Shown in pieces: positions 1 through 12,588 of a stretch of 64,000 nucleotides of DNA. The stretch comes from Thinopyrum elongatum (Eukaryota > Streptophyta > Magnoliopsida > Poales > Poaceae), in assembly GCA_011799875.1 (NCBI GenBank), contig CM022300.1:230650903-230714902 (forward strand), in the 5' to 3' direction. Position 1 is the first letter of the stretch. Every line of letters begins with the position of its first letter. The position numbers and the translations under genes were made by a program. The notes beneath the pieces are model-generated. The model had not been told where the DNA came from. It worked only from the letters and a program-made list of their open reading frames with translations, and searched no databases.

Positions 1-2451
1 CAACAGCAATACCAAACAGGGCCACAACCCCTGCATGCTCCACATATATCACGTGACACCCCCGTGTCAAATATGGCCCGTGCCCGCCAGCACGTCCAAG
101 GCAGGAGCACACTCCTGGATTCTCACAACTTGTGCATGTCAAAACTTGAGTGGAATGCATGCAAGAGAAAATATACATGACCATGCATGCTCATCTAGCA
201 ACATGCAAATTTAATTTGAATTCAACATAGTCATGTTCAAATTATTCTTGCAAATAATATAACCATGCGATTCACCATATCAAGTGTTCGAGATGCTTGC
301 CTTGTCCAAAGTAGTTAGGAGAAAACCCTTCGAAATTCCCGGCAAAGTTCCCCTCTTTCTTTTTCTGAAAAATGCAAATTTGAAATCAATCAAAAATTTC
401 CATCACAGTACAAAAACTGTCTTAAAATATTTTTAAATAAATACTAAAAAAACTAGAGAGAAAAATAAGAATTTCAAAAAAAGAATCAAGTCTTTTGGAC
501 TTGGGGTTAAAAAGTTATAAAGGTTTTAAAACTAGGGACCTTTCTGTAATTAAAATAACTACTATCGGGTCCTTGCTGCAATAAAAGAAAATGCCCTGGG
601 GCAAAAGTACGCCTTCCAGTACAGAAAGCGTAAAGCGCAAAATACGCTTTCGTTTTGAACGCAGAAAAAAAAGAAAACGCTGATGGGTGGGGTCCACCCG
701 TCAGGTTCAAATACAAACGCGCTCGCGCGTGTGTACAAAGGAGGTGCGGCGTTCGCCGGCAACGATCGCTGGCATTCCCAGGGGCGGCGATGATCAGAAT
801 GTGCTCGGGGTCGGATCCCACGTTGGTGGGTGGTGGAGTTGGTCGCCGGCGAGCACCGGAGCGACGGCGAGGTTGGTGGCGGCGGACGGCGTTTCGGGTG
901 GTGGTGGATCTCGCCGGAGAGGGGTGCTCGCGTTAAATTGGGGCGTGCGATCGACGAGTGGATGCAATAGAGGGCTTCTGGCGGAGTTTTAGCGGTGGTG
1001 GTGGAGTAACGGCGTCGCGCGGATCAGAGGCAGTGGCGGCGGAGCGGTGGTCGGAGTTGGGGAAGATGACCTCCTCGAGGTCAAGTGAGTGTGCGGGAGG
1101 GTGTTTGGAGTGTGGTGGAGTTGATGTCTGCCCAGAGCGGAGCTTGGGGGTCCCTTTTATAGGGGATCCGAGGGTGGCCGTGGCGGAGCGGATGACGCCG
1201 GAGTTATTCCGCCGGTGAAGTAGGTTGGGGACGGTGGTCTGGATAAGTGAGCACCAGAGAGGTTTGGCGAAGATCCTCGAAGCACCAACGTGCCCAATTT
1301 CCATCTCTGTCCCCTTATCCCCGAGTTGACTCCTGTACGGCTATGGCGGACGCCGCCCAGCTCCGGCGACTGGCAGTGGGCCTGGAGGGAGCTTGGACGG
1401 TGGCCTGGCATCGCAAGGTGAGTCCGCGTGGAGGGAGAGGTAGGTCGGGGAGGTGCGGCGCAGTGAAGGAAGGCGAGCGCCGTGGTGATTCGCTTGGTTG
1501 CCGCAGATAAGCTCGGTGGCAGTTGCACCGGCTAGCCACCGCCCGTTGACGGCGAGGGACTAACGAGAGGGGTCCACGGGTATGCATTGAAGATGAAGTG
1601 AGGCAGCGACGACGAGAAGGAGTGCAAGGCACGGCACCCTCTGTCCCGATCCCTTCTTCTCTGAAGAAAAAATTCAGTTAACTGAAACTTTCGACAGTGA
1701 ACAGTGTGCTTAGAAGGTGTTTGTTGAAATGCTAAAAGGCCTTGGGCATTTTTGAAATTTCTGAAATTTTTTGTGGTGATGTGTTGATGCATATGAGAGG
1801 GCCTGGCAAAGTTTGGGAATTTTTGGAGCATTTGAAAATATGTTTGGATCAGAAACATTTAATCTGGTCCAAATTTGAATTGAGTGGAATTTGAAATTTT
1901 TGAACTGTGGCACCCCATGTTTTTTTTGAGAAATGGGTTGTGGGTACCATCTAGTTGCTAGGAAATTTTTTGGTGGAAGCAAGATAATTATAGAAAATAT
2001 AGTTCCTTTGTAATTCAAAGAAACCAAGAATATTGTAAATTCCAACTTTGGAATTTATCTAAAATATGAGAAATATTTTTGTGGGGTGGAAAGGGGTTGG
2101 ATACTGCCCTAGAAAGTGTGAATGACTTGTGGGCTAATTGAGGGGTGGTAGAAAAATTATTGGATGAATTTTGGAAGTGCTGGAGAGAAAAGGAAAGGCC
2201 ATTTCTTGAAATAATTTTAATTCTTCAAAACTTTTCTAAAAGAAAATTATTTTTGATCCCTAAAAAATAATCACCCAATCAATAATTCACCCAAAACAGA
2301 ACCATTCAAAAATTTTGAAACCCAGTTGAAAATTAAAATAATTTTCAGAACAAAGGAACTAGGAAGAGAATAAGACCAAAAATATTTCAAAGTATTTTAT
2401 TTTAAGGAAAGGATTTTGAAAATCCAAAAGAAATATTTTTGGGGTGTTACA
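1..2451 (-). repeat. LTR-like block, minus orientation, runs off the left edge
   Basis: Read on the minus strand, the block starts at 2451 with TGTAACACCCC, a terminus typical of long Triticeae LTRs. It is AT-rich down to about 1700, then GC-rich (about 650-1650). A TATA box lies at 1155-1161, placed as expected for an LTR promoter. The open frames inside it overlap on both strands and show no recognisable domain, so none is called as a gene. The matching terminus is outside the window. The superfamily is not determined; Gypsy or a large non-autonomous LTR element is most likely. The edge directly abuts a truncated Copia LTR. Confidence 0.5.
1155..1161 (-). promoter_or_regulatory. TATA box of the left LTR-like block
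   Basis: On the minus strand the sequence reads CCTATAAAAGGGACC, followed by a C-rich leader. This is the usual arrangement of a plant LTR promoter. Motif only; no start site is known. Confidence 0.45.
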
Positions 2452-3693
2452 AGGCGCCAGGGGAAGGAAGGGGGAGGTGGCGCCCCCCCTTTCCTTTCTC
2501 CCTTGAGGAGGGGAAGGAAGGAGGGACTTGCCCTCCCACCTTTCCTTTCCCTAGGGCTAGCCGGCCTGGTGGAGGGGCGCACCAGCCCTTTATGGGCTGG
2601 TCTGTCCCTCCCTTGGCCCATTAAGCTCATATCTTTGCCGGGGGGTGCCCGAAACCCCTTCCGGTGACCCTATATGTACCCGGTACCCTCCGGAACACTT
2701 CCGGTGTCCGAATACCATCGTCCTATATATCAATCTTTACCTATCGACCATTTAGAGACTCCTCGTCATGTCCGTGATCTCATCCGGGACTTCAAACAAC
2801 ATTCGGTCACCAAATCACATAACTCATATAATACTAAATCGTCATCGAACGTTAAGCGTGCGGACCCTACGGGTTCGAGAACTATGTAAACATGACCGAG
2901 ACACTTCTCCGATCAATAACCAATAGCGGAACCTAGATGCTCATATTGGTTCCCACATATTCTACGAAGATCTTTATCGGTCGAACCGTTATGACAACAT
3001 ACGTTATTCCCTTTGTCCATCGGTATGTTACTTGCCCGAGATTCGATCGTTGGTATCTTCATACCTAGTTCAATCTCATTACCAGTAAGTCTCTTTACTT
3101 GTTCCGTAATACATCACCTCGTGACTAACTCCTTAGTCATTTGCTTGCAAGCTTATGATGTGTATTACCGAGAGGGCCCAGAGATACCTCTCCGAAATTC
3201 GGAGTGACGAATCCTAATCTCGATCTATGCCAACTCAACAAACACCTTCGGAGATACCTGTAGAGCATCTTTATGATCACCCAATTACGTTGTGACATTT
3301 GATAGTAGACAAAGTATTCCTCCGGTATTCGGGAGTTGCATAATCTCATAGTCGAAGGAATATGTATTTGACATGAAGAAAGCAATAGCAATAAAACTGT
3401 ACGATCATTATGCTAAGCTAACGGGTGGGTCTTGTCCATCACATCATTCTCCTAATGATGTGATCACGGATTCAAATAACAACACATGTCCATGGTTAGG
3501 AAACTTTAACCATCTTTGATCAACGAGCTAGTCTAGTAGAGGCTTACTAGGGACACAATATTTGTTTATGTATTCACACATGTATTTAAGTTTCCGATCA
3601 ATACAATTGTAGCATGAATAATAAACCTTTATCATGAATAAGGAAATATAAAAATAACAACTTTATTATTGCCTCTAGGGCATATTTCCTTCA
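2452..3693 (-). repeat. 3' LTR of the Copia element, truncated
   Basis: This 1242-bp stretch aligns to 9308-10559 of the 5' LTR. About 540 bp, equivalent to 8767-9307, are missing on the left. The break falls exactly at the terminus of the 1-2451 block. The G run is shorter here than in the other LTR. Confidence 0.9.
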
Positions 3694-3704
3694 GTCTCCC
3701 ACTT
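3694..3704 (-). other. Polypurine tract of the Copia element
   Basis: The minus strand reads AAGTGGGAGAC immediately before the 3' LTR start. This is the expected plus-strand priming site. Confidence 0.8.
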
Positions 3705-3959
3705 GCACTAGAGTCCATAATCTAGTTCACATCGCCATGTGCTTTAACACCAATAGTTCACATCGTCATGTGATTAACACCCATAGTTCACATCGCCATG
3801 TGACCAACACCCAAAGGGTTTACTAGAGTCAATAATCTAGTTCACATCGCCATGTGATTAACACCCAAAGAGTACTAAGGTGTGATCATGTTTTGCTTGT
3901 GAGAAAAGTTTAGTCAACGGGTCTGTCACATTCAGATCCGTATGTATATTTGCAAATTT

Positions 3960-4905
3960 CTATGTCTACAATGCTCTGCATGATGCTACTCTAGCTAATT
4001 GCTCCCACTTTCAATACGTATCCAGATTGAGACTCAGAGTCATCTGGATCGGTGTAAAAGCTTGCATCGACGTAACTCTTTATGACGAACTCTTTATCAC
4101 CTCCATAACCGAGAAATATTTCCTTAGTCCTCTAAGGATAATTTTGACCACTGTCTAGTGATCTACTCCTGGATCACTATTGTACCCCCTTGCCAAACTC
4201 ATGGCAAGGTACACAACATGGCATACTTTATAGAACCTATGGCTGAGGCATAGGGAATGACTTTCATTCTCTCTCTATCTTCTGCCGTGGTCGGGCTTTG
4301 AGTCTTACTCAATTTCACACCTTGAATATAGGCAAGAACCCTTTCTTTGACTGATCCATTTTGAACTCCTTCAAAACTTTGTCAAGGTATGTGCTTTGTG
4401 AAAGTCCTATTAAGCATCTCCATCTATCCCTATAGATCTTGATGCTCAATACGTAAGCAGCTTCACCGAGGTCTTTTATTGAAAAATTCTTATTCAAGTA
4501 TCCTTTTATGCTATCCAGAAATTCTATATCATTTCCAATCAGCAATATGTCATCCACATATAATATCAGAAATGCTACAGAGCTCCCACTCACTTTCTTG
4601 TAAATACAGGCTTCACCATAAGTCTGTATAAAACCATATGCTTTTGATCACCTTATCAAAGCGTATATTCCAACTCCGAGATGCTTGCACTAGTCCATAG
4701 ATGGATCACTGGAGCTTGCATACTTTGTTAGCACCTTTAGGATTGAAAAAAACTTTTGGTTGCATCATATACAACTCTTCTTTAAGAAATCCATTAAGGA
4801 ATGCAGTTTTGACATCCATTTGCCAGATTTCATAAAATGCGGCAATTGCTAACATGATTCGGACAGACTTAAGCATCGCTACGAGTGAGAAAATCTCATC
4901 GTAGT
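3960..4905 (-). pseudogene. Copia reverse transcriptase / RNase H remnant
   Basis: The minus strand at 4315-4593 encodes the RT core with the catalytic YVDD box at 4549-4560, followed by NDIEFL and DLGEAAYVL, which are typical Copia RT motifs. Downstream, at about 3960-4310, a broken RNase H segment is recognisable (for example a YVDASF-like stretch) but with several stops and frame changes. Upstream, 4600-4905 holds further RT sequence in broken frames. In the live family RT and RNase H copy genomic RNA into DNA inside virus-like particles. This copy cannot encode a full enzyme. Confidence 0.8.
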
Positions 4906-4942
4906 CAACACCTTGAACTTGTCAAAAACCTTTCACAACAAG

Positions 4943-5731
4943 TCAAGCTTCGTAGACAGTAACATTACCATCAGCGTCAGTCTTCTTCTTGAAGATCCAT
5001 TTATTCTCTATGGCTCGCTGATCATCGGGCAAGTCCACCAAAGTCCACACTTTGTTCTCATACATGGATCCTATCTCAGATTTCATGGCCTCAAGCCATC
5101 TGTCGGAATCTGGGCTCATCATAGCTTCTTCATAGTTCGTAGGTTCGCCTTGGTCTAGTAACATGACTTCCAGGACAGGATTACCGTACCACTCTGGTGC
5201 GAAACGTGCTCTGTTCGACCTACGAAGTCCAGTAGTAACTTGATCCGAAGTTTCATGATCATTATCATTAGCTTCCTCTCTAGTTGGTGTAGGCATCATG
5301 GGAATGGATTTCTCTGATGTGCTACTCTCCAATTCGAGAGAAGGTACAATTACCACATCAAGTTCTACTTTCCTCCCACTCGCTTCTTGCGAGAGAAACT
5401 CCTTCTCTAGAAAGGACCCATTCTTAGCAACAAAGATCTTGCCTTTGGATCTGTGGTAGAAGGTGTACCCAATAGTTTCTTTAGGGTATCCTATGAAGAT
5501 GCACTTCTTCGATTTGGGTTCAAGCTTATCTGGCTGAAGCCTTTTGACATAAGCATCGCATCCCCAAACTTTAAGAAACGACAGCTTAGGTTTCTTGACA
5601 AACCATAGTTCATACGGTGTCATCTCAACGGATTTAGACGGTGCCCTATTTAACGTGAATGCAGCTGTCCCTAATGCATAACCCCAAAACGATAGTGGTA
5701 AATCGGTAAGAGACATCATAGATCGCACCAT
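4943..5731 (-). pseudogene. Copia integrase C-terminal part and start of RT
   Basis: An open segment of 262 codons. The first half shows the integrase end and GKE/C-terminal region (NRAPSKSVEMTPYELW, VWGCDAYVKR, KKCIFIGYPKE). The second half contains the linker and the start of RT (RSNRARFAPEWY, EAMKSEIGSMYENKVWTLVD, NKWIFKKK). Order and spacing match the Copia polyprotein. It is separated from the upstream integrase core by stops at 5732-5815, and downstream the frame is lost. It is a fragment of a single ancestral polyprotein, not an independent gene. Confidence 0.85.
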
Positions 5732-5815
5732 ATCTCATAAAGTACGGTTACGACGTTCGGACACACCATTACGCTGTGGTGTTCCAGGTGGCGTGAGTTG
5801 TGAAACTATTCCACA

Positions 5816-6463
5816 TTATTTTAAATGAAGGCCAAACTCGTAACTCAAATATTCGCCTTCATGATCAGATCGTAGAAACTTTATTTTCTTATTACGATGA
5901 TTCTCCACTTCACTCTGAAGTTCTTTGAACTTTTCAAATGTTTCAGACTTGTGTTTCATCAAGTAGATATACCCATACCTACTTAAATCATCTGTGAAGG
6001 TCAGAAAATAACGATACCCGCCGCGTGCTTCAGCACTCATCAGACCGTATACATCAGTATGTATTATTTCCAATAAGTCATTAGCTCACTCCATTGTTCC
6101 GGAGAACGGAGTTTTAGTCATCTTGCCCATGAGGCATGGTTCGCAAGTATCAAATGATTCATAATCAAGTGATTCCAAAAGCCCATCTGCATGGAGTTTC
6201 TTCATGCGCTTTACACCAATATGACCTAAACGGCAGTGCCACAAATATGTTGCACTATCATTATCAACTTTGCATCTTTTGGCATCAATATTATGAATAT
6301 GTGTATCACTACGATCGAGATTCAATAAACCATTTACATTGGGTGTATGACCATAGAAGGTTTTATTCGTGTAAATAGAACAACAATTATTCTCTGACTT
6401 AAATGAATAACCGTATCGCAATAAACATGATCCAATCATATTCATGCTCAACGCAAACACCAA
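5816..6463 (-). pseudogene. Copia integrase zinc-binding and catalytic core remnant
   Basis: The segment 6086-6463 contains the pre-integrase HHCC zinc motif (WHCRLGH then CEPC). The segment 5816-6073 contains the start of the DDE core (HTDVYG, FTDDLSRYGYIY). The two are separated by a stop near 6080, and the distal part of the core is degraded. In the live family this enzyme inserts the cDNA into chromosomes. Here the frame breaks make a functional product unlikely. Confidence 0.85.
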
Positions 6464-6479
6464 ATAACATTTATTTATT

Positions 6480-7511
6480 TAGGCCCAACACTAATCCCGA
6501 AGGTAGAGGGAGTGTGCGATGGTGATCTTATCAACCTTGGAATCACTTCCAACACACATCGTCACCTTGTCATTAACTAGTCTCTGTTCATTTGCAACTC
6601 CTGTTTCGAGTTACTAATCTTAGCAACTGAACCGGTATCAAATACCCAGGGGCTACTATGAACACTAGTAAAATACACATCAATAACATGTATATCAAAT
6701 ATACCTTTGTTCACTTTGCCATCCTTCTTATCCGCCAAGTATTTGGGGCAGTTCCGCTTCCAGTAACCATTTCCTTTGCATTAGAAGCACTTAGTTTCAG
6801 GCTTAGGTCCAGCTTTGGGCTTCTTCACGGGAGTGGCAACTTGTTTGCCATTCTTCTTGAAGTTCCCTTTCTTTCCCTTTTGCCCTTTTTCTTGAAACTA
6901 GTGGTCTTGTTAACCATCAACATTTGATGCTCTTTCTTGATTTCTACCTTCGCCGATTTCAGCATCGCGAAGAGCTCGGGAATCATTTTCGTCATCCCTT
7001 GCATATTATAGTTCATCACGAAGCTCTAGTAGCTTGGTGATAGTGACTAGAGAACTCTATCAATTACTATCTTATCTGGAAGATTAACTCCCACTTGATT
7101 CAAGTGATTGTAGTACCCAGACATTCTGAGCACATGCTCACTGGATGAGCTATTCTCCTCCATCTTGTAGGCAAAGTACTTGTCAGAGGTCTCATACCTC
7201 TTAACACAGGCATGAGTCTGAAATACCAATTTCAGCTCTTGGAACATCTCATATGCTCTGTGGCATTCAAAACGTTTTTGAAGTCCCGGTTCTAAGCCGT
7301 AAAGCATGGTGCACTAAACTATTAAGTAGTCATCATACCGAGCTTGCCAGACGTTCATAACGTCTGCATCTGCTCCTGCAATAGGTCTGTCACCCAACGG
7401 TGCATCAAGGACATAATTCTTCTGTGCAGCAATGAGGATAATCCTCAGATCACGGACCCAGTCCACATCATTGCTACTATCATCTTTCAACTTAGTTTTC
7501 TCTAGGAACAT
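6480..7511 (-). pseudogene. Copia gag, zinc knuckle and protease remnant
   Basis: Gag capsid-like sequence occupies about 6825-7511 on the minus strand in three blocks split by stops (WVRDLRIILIAAQKNYVL, YGLEPGLQKRFE, VMNYNMQGMTK). At about 6744-6800 the CCHC zinc knuckle is broken: a stop falls between the first two cysteines and the histidine position is tyrosine. A protease-like VFDTGSVA box follows at about 6620-6650. In the live family gag forms the particle and the protease matures it. This copy has lost both functions. Confidence 0.8.
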
Positions 7512-8752
7512 ATCAAAAATAAAACAGGCAAGCTATACGTGAGCTATTGATCTATAACAAAGATATGCAAATACTATCAGGACTAAGTTCATGATAAATT
7601 AAGTTCAATTAATCAAATTACTTAAGAACTCCCACTTAAATAGCATCCCTCAAGTCATCTAAGTGATACGTGATCCAAATCAACTAACCCATGTCCGATC
7701 ATCACGTGAAATGGGGTAGTCATCAATGGTGAACATCTCTATGTTGATCATATCTACTATATGATTCACATTCGACCTTTCGGTCTCTAGTGTTCCGAGG
7801 CCATGTCTGTACATGCTAGGCTCGTCAAGTTTAACCCAAGTATTCCGCATGTGCAAAAATGTCTTGCATCCGTTGTATGTGAACGTAGAGTCTATCACAC
7901 CCGATCATCACGCGGTGTCTCAACACGATGAACTATAGCAACGGTGCATACTCAGGGAGAACACTTTTATCTTGAAATTAAGTGAAGGGATCATCTTATA
8001 ATGCTATCGTTGTTCTAAGCAAAATAAGATGCATAAAGGATAAACATCACATGCAATCAAAATATGTGACATGATATGGCCATCATCTTGTGCTTTTGAT
8101 CTCCATCTCCAAAGCATCGTCATGATCTCCATTGTCACCGGCTCGACACCTTGATCTCCATCGTTGCGTCGTGGTCGTCTCGCCAACTATTGCTAACTCA
8201 TAGCGATAAAGTAAAGCAATTACATGGCGTTTGCAATTCATACAATAAAGAGACAACCATAAGGCTCCTGCCGGTTGCCTGATATCTTACAAAATATGAT
8301 CATCTCATACAACAACGTATATCACATCATGTCTTGACCATATCACATCACAACATGCCCTGCAGAAACAAGTTAGGTGTCCTCTACTTTGTTGTTGCAA
8401 GTTTTACGTGGCTGCTACGAGCTTCTAGCAAGAACCGTTCTTACCTATGCATCAAAACCACAACGGTGATTTATCAAGTTTGCTGTTTTAACCTTCAACA
8501 AGGACCGGCCATAGTCAAATTTGATTCAACTAAACTAGGAGAAACACACACCCGCCAGCCACCTTTATGCAAAACTAGTTGCATGTCTGTCGGTGGAACC
8601 GGTCTCATGAACGTAGTCATGTAAGGTTGCTCCGGGCCGCTTCATCCAACAATACCGCCGAATCAAAATAAGACATTGGTGGTAAGCAGTATGACGATCA
8701 CCGCCCACAACTCTTTGTGTTCTACTCGTGCATATCATCTACGCATAGACCT
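7512..8752 (-). other. Leader between primer site and gag of the Copia element
   Basis: An untranslated leader is expected here. It is AT-rich with only short overlapping open frames, and no domain is recognised. Confidence 0.5.
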
Positions 8753-8765
8753 GGCTCTGATACCA
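8753..8765 (-). other. Primer binding site, initiator-Met tRNA
   Basis: The minus strand reads TGGTATCAGAGCC directly after the 5' LTR end (one-base gap). It is complementary to the 3' end of plant initiator tRNA-Met, as in most Copia elements. Confidence 0.92.
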
Positions 8766-8766
8766 C

Positions 8767-10559
8767 TGTTGGGAAACGTAGCATGCAATTTCAGAAAAAT
8801 TCCTACGCTCACGCAAGATCTATCTAGGAGATGCATAGCAACGAGAGGGGGAGAGTGTGTCTACGTACCCTCGTAGACCGAAAGCGGAAGCGTTTGACAA
8901 CGCGGTTGATGTAGTCGAACTTCTTCTTGTTCCGACCGATCAAGCACCGAACGTACGACACCTCCGAGTTCTGCACACGTTCAGCTCTATGACGTCCCTC
9001 GAACTCTTGATCCAGCAAAGTGTCAACGAAGTAGATGAGTTCCGTCAGCACGATGGCATGGTGACGGTGATGGTGAAGTGATCCGCGCAGGGCTTCGCCT
9101 AAGCACTACGAAGATATGACCGGAGGCGTAAACTTTTGCGGGGGGGGGGGGCGCCGCACACGGCTAACAATTGATGTTCTGTTGTGCTAGGCGCCCCCTC
9201 TCCTCATATATATAGGTGGGAGGGAGATGGGAGAGGCCAAGGGGCACCCCAAGTGTGGCCGAATCCCACTTGGGCTCCTGCCTTGGTTCGGCCCCCCTTC
9301 CTTGTATAGGCGCCAGGGGAAGGAAGGGGGAGGTGGCGCCCCGCCTTTCCTTTCTCCCTTGAGGAGGGGAAGGAAGGAGGGACTTGCCCTCCCACCTTTC
9401 CTTTCCCTAGGGCTGTCTGGCCTGGTGGAGGGGCGCACCAGCCCTTTATGGGCTGGTTTGTCCCTCCCTTGGCCCATTAAGCTCATATCTTTGCCGGGGG
9501 GGGGGGGGGGGGTGCCCGGAACCCCTTCGGTGACCCTATATGTACCCGGTACCCTCCGGAACACTTCCGGTGTCCGAATACCATCATCCTATATATCAAT
9601 CTTTACCTCTCGACCATTTCGAGACTCCTCGTCATGTCCGTGATCTCATCCGGGACTCCGAACAACATTCGGTCACCAAATCACATAACTCATATAATAC
9701 TAAATCGTCATCGAATGTTAAGTGTGCGGACCCTACGGGTTCGAGAACTATGTAGACATGACCGAGACACTTCTCCGGTCAATAACCAATAACGGAACCT
9801 AGATGCTCATATTGGTTCCCACATATTCTACGAAGATCTTTATCGGTCGAACCGTTATGACAACATATGTTATTCCCTTTGTCCATCGGTATGTTACTTG
9901 CCCGAGATTCGATCGTCGGTATCTTCATACCTAGTTCAATCTCGTTACCGGCAAGTCTCTTTACTCGTTCCGTAATACATCACCTCGTGACTAACTCCTT
10001 AGTCATTTGCTTGCAAGCTTATGATGTGTATTACCGAGAGGGCCCAGAGATACCTCTCCGAAACTCAGAGTGACAAATCCTAATCTCGATTTATGCCAAC
10101 TCAACAAACACCTTCGGAGATACCTGTAGAGCATCTTTATGATCACCTAGTTACGTTGTGACGTTTGATAGCACACAAAGTATTCCTCCGGTATCCAGGA
10201 GTTGCATAATCTCATAGTCAAAGGAATATGTATTTGACATGAAGAAAGCAATAGCAATAAAACTGAACGATCATTATGCTAAGCTAAGGGGTGGGTCTTG
10301 TCCATCACATCATTCTCCTAATGATGTGATCCCGTTATCAAATGACAACACATGTCCATGGTTAGGAAACTTTAACCATCTTTGATCAACGAGCTAGTCT
10401 AGTAGAGGCTTACTAGGGACACAGTATTTGTTTATGTATTCACACATGTATTTAAGTTTCCGATCAATACAATTCTAGCATGAATAATAAACCTTTATCA
10501 TGATTAAGGAAATATAAAAATAACAACTTTATTATTGCCTCTAGGGCATATTTCCTTCA
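8767..10559 (-). repeat. 5' LTR of the Copia element, complete
   Basis: 1793 bp running TGAAGG...CCAACA on the minus strand, flanked inside by the primer site. It contains two long G runs on the plus strand (about 9138-9150 and 9496-9512), likely slippage sites. The bases at 10560-10564 (GTGAT) are the expected right target duplication. Confidence 0.92.
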
Positions 10560-11423
10560 GTGATGCCCCGAGACCGATGCTCCAGATGCCTTCCATTTAT
10601 TTCATTGTCGGTGTGTGTTTCAACTGTTTGTTGCCTTGATCATGATGGGTGCCATTGTCATATTTTGCTTGTTGCATCATGTTCATCATTTGGTTATATT
10701 GCATTGCCATGCCCATCATTGTCATATTGCATTTGTGCCTCTTGTCATTTTGCATTCTTCATGCTCATCATATGCCTTGTGGCATTAATCGTGTTGTGCT
10801 TGCACCATGTTAGATATTGTTGCTTGCCTATGCATATGTCCCATGCATCCTCACCCCTCCTCTTTTCTTTATTTTTCAAGTGACATCTTTCCTCCTCCAA
10901 TAATGTTCATTCTTTTCCTACAAATTCTAGACCATGCCTTATACCTCTCTGCCAAATTTTATCTCAATTGGACTTGATTTGGTCGGGTTAAAAAATGCCT
11001 CAAGTTTGAATTTAATTCAAACTTGAATTATTTTTCTACCTCTAAAAATGTCCAACTCAATTTATTCAAATACCATATAAATTCTGGATCCCAGGGGTAT
11101 ATTCATTTCTTCCTCACCACTCTCCTATCCCTCTGTGCATTTGCTCTTTTATTTCTATTTTGAAGAAATAGAAAAACAACAACAGCAGGAGCAGCCCAGC
11201 GCAGCAGCAGCCCGGCCCAGCTCCAGCGCCTCCCGCGGCCCAGCTGTCCTCCCGCAGCCTCCTTCCACTCTCCCGTGGTGAATCCACGCTGGACACCCAT
11301 CCAGACCCCACCTGGCAGCCTCTCTCCTCCTACTCTTCTTCCTCCTCCCGATCACCTCTCCCTAAAATGCCCAACCCAGGGGCACAAGGCCACTGTGGCC
11401 GAGCCAGCTCGCCTGCACCCCTC

Positions 11424-11430
11424 TATAAAA
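11424..11430 (+). promoter_or_regulatory. TATA box in LTR-like repeat A
   Basis: CTCTATAAAACCAGAGCCC followed by a pyrimidine-rich leader and then CpG-rich sequence. It has the shape of a plant core promoter. Repeat copy B lacks this region. Confidence 0.5.
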
Positions 11431-12588
11431 CCAGAGCCCCGTGCCCTAGGGTTTTCCCTCTCCCCATTCACCCCCTCTCCACGCCGCCGCCGCTCCATGT
11501 AAGGGTAGCCGACGCCATAGCCGACGCCATGTCCGAGTCGAGTTTGAGCTCGTGCTCAGCTTGATCCTTCTAGTGGCCACCCTCTTCTTCCTCGGGAGCG
11601 TCAAGATCGTCGTCTTCGTCTTCCTCACCTTGTCCAGGAGATGCGCCAAGTCCCTCTACTTCCCCTGTGTCCTCTACTTCATGCCGGGAGCCAACGCCAC
11701 GAGGGTCTTCTTCCCCGACGTCGGCCACTTCCTGTCTTCAGTGCCATCCGGTCGTCTCCGACCACCTATCGGCAAGCCAAGCACGCCCGCGTGTTTGTGG
11801 TGAGCACCCGATTCCTCCCCATACCTTATCTTCTCGATTGCATCTTGTCTCTCCAGATTCCTTCTCAGCCGAGCGCGTCGCCGCGCGTCGTTGTCGCTGG
11901 AGCTCCTCCGGTGGCATCCTGCCCGTTTTCCTTGCATCGCTAGGCTTAGGCTCCTCTGTAGGTGCGTTTTCTTCCAGCTAGTAACTGTTTCACCCCACCG
12001 TTCACGTGCTGGGTTGGTCTCCGCCGCCTCTATCCTCCCGACACCGGTGATGTCTCTGTCGTCGTTCGGTGCCGTGAGTGGCACGCGGGAGTGCGGGTTT
12101 GTCCTGTGCATCGATCGCACCCCTCCTCCGTATCTTTTGGTCGCCGCAGTTTCCTCCGATGAGCTCGCCCGCTGTCCTGCTCGCACGCGCCGACATGCTC
12201 CTCTGCTCTCTCTCTACTTCTTGCTTGCGCACATGCCCACTGGTTTCATTGCTTTGCTGCACCTTCGCTGCACACCTCCATGCACACGCGCACGACTGCG
12301 CTCGATTGCGAGCCCGTGGCCCTACTTCGTCTTGCCGCTGCCATGACCGAGGCGACCTCGAGCTTGTCCTTGAGTCTTCCCGCGCACCCGAGCCTTCTGC
12401 ACGATCTATCCTCATAGCGCACCAATGTCCCTGTTCCGCATGCCCGTTGGTGCTCTATAGCCTCTGTAGTCACCGTCTTGAGCTAGTTCACCGCCGGCAA
12501 GGTTCCTCTGCATTCATGTAAGGTCAGGGCTTGGCCTCGGGTTTCATTCAAAGAGGGTCGTGCTCATTCTCTAGCCAGATTACAGCAA

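Larger units (their letters stand above)
2452..10559 (-). mobile_element. Copia LTR retrotransposon (BARE-1/Angela-like), decayed
   Basis: Minus-strand element with 5' LTR at 8767-10559, initiator-Met tRNA primer site at 8753-8765, gag-protease-integrase-RT-RNase H order down to about 3960, polypurine tract at 3694-3704 and a 3' LTR truncated at 2452. The LTR start TGAAGGAAATATGCCC and the polypurine tract match the BARE-1/Angela group. All coding domains are interrupted by stops and frameshifts, so it is not autonomous. The two LTRs differ at about 45-50 sites over 1.24 kb by eye (about 4%), which indicates an old insertion. The left target-site duplication is not visible because the left LTR is cut. 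Confidence 0.9.

Noticed and set aside
655..1632. Several open frames of 80-125 codons on both strands
   Set aside because: They overlap in all frames in GC-rich LTR leader DNA, have biased composition and no domain.
2397..2667. Overlapping proline/glycine-rich frames, repeated near 9187-9643
   Set aside because: Both are copies of the same Copia LTR segment; the frames come from G/C runs.
9540..9755. Plus-strand frame of 71 codons, also at 2674-2889
   Set aside because: It lies in the LTR antisense to the element and is repeated only because the LTR is.
11446..12521. Many long frames on both strands in the CpG-rich tract
   Set aside because: No frame has a domain or splice structure; the tract lacks stops because of its GC content.
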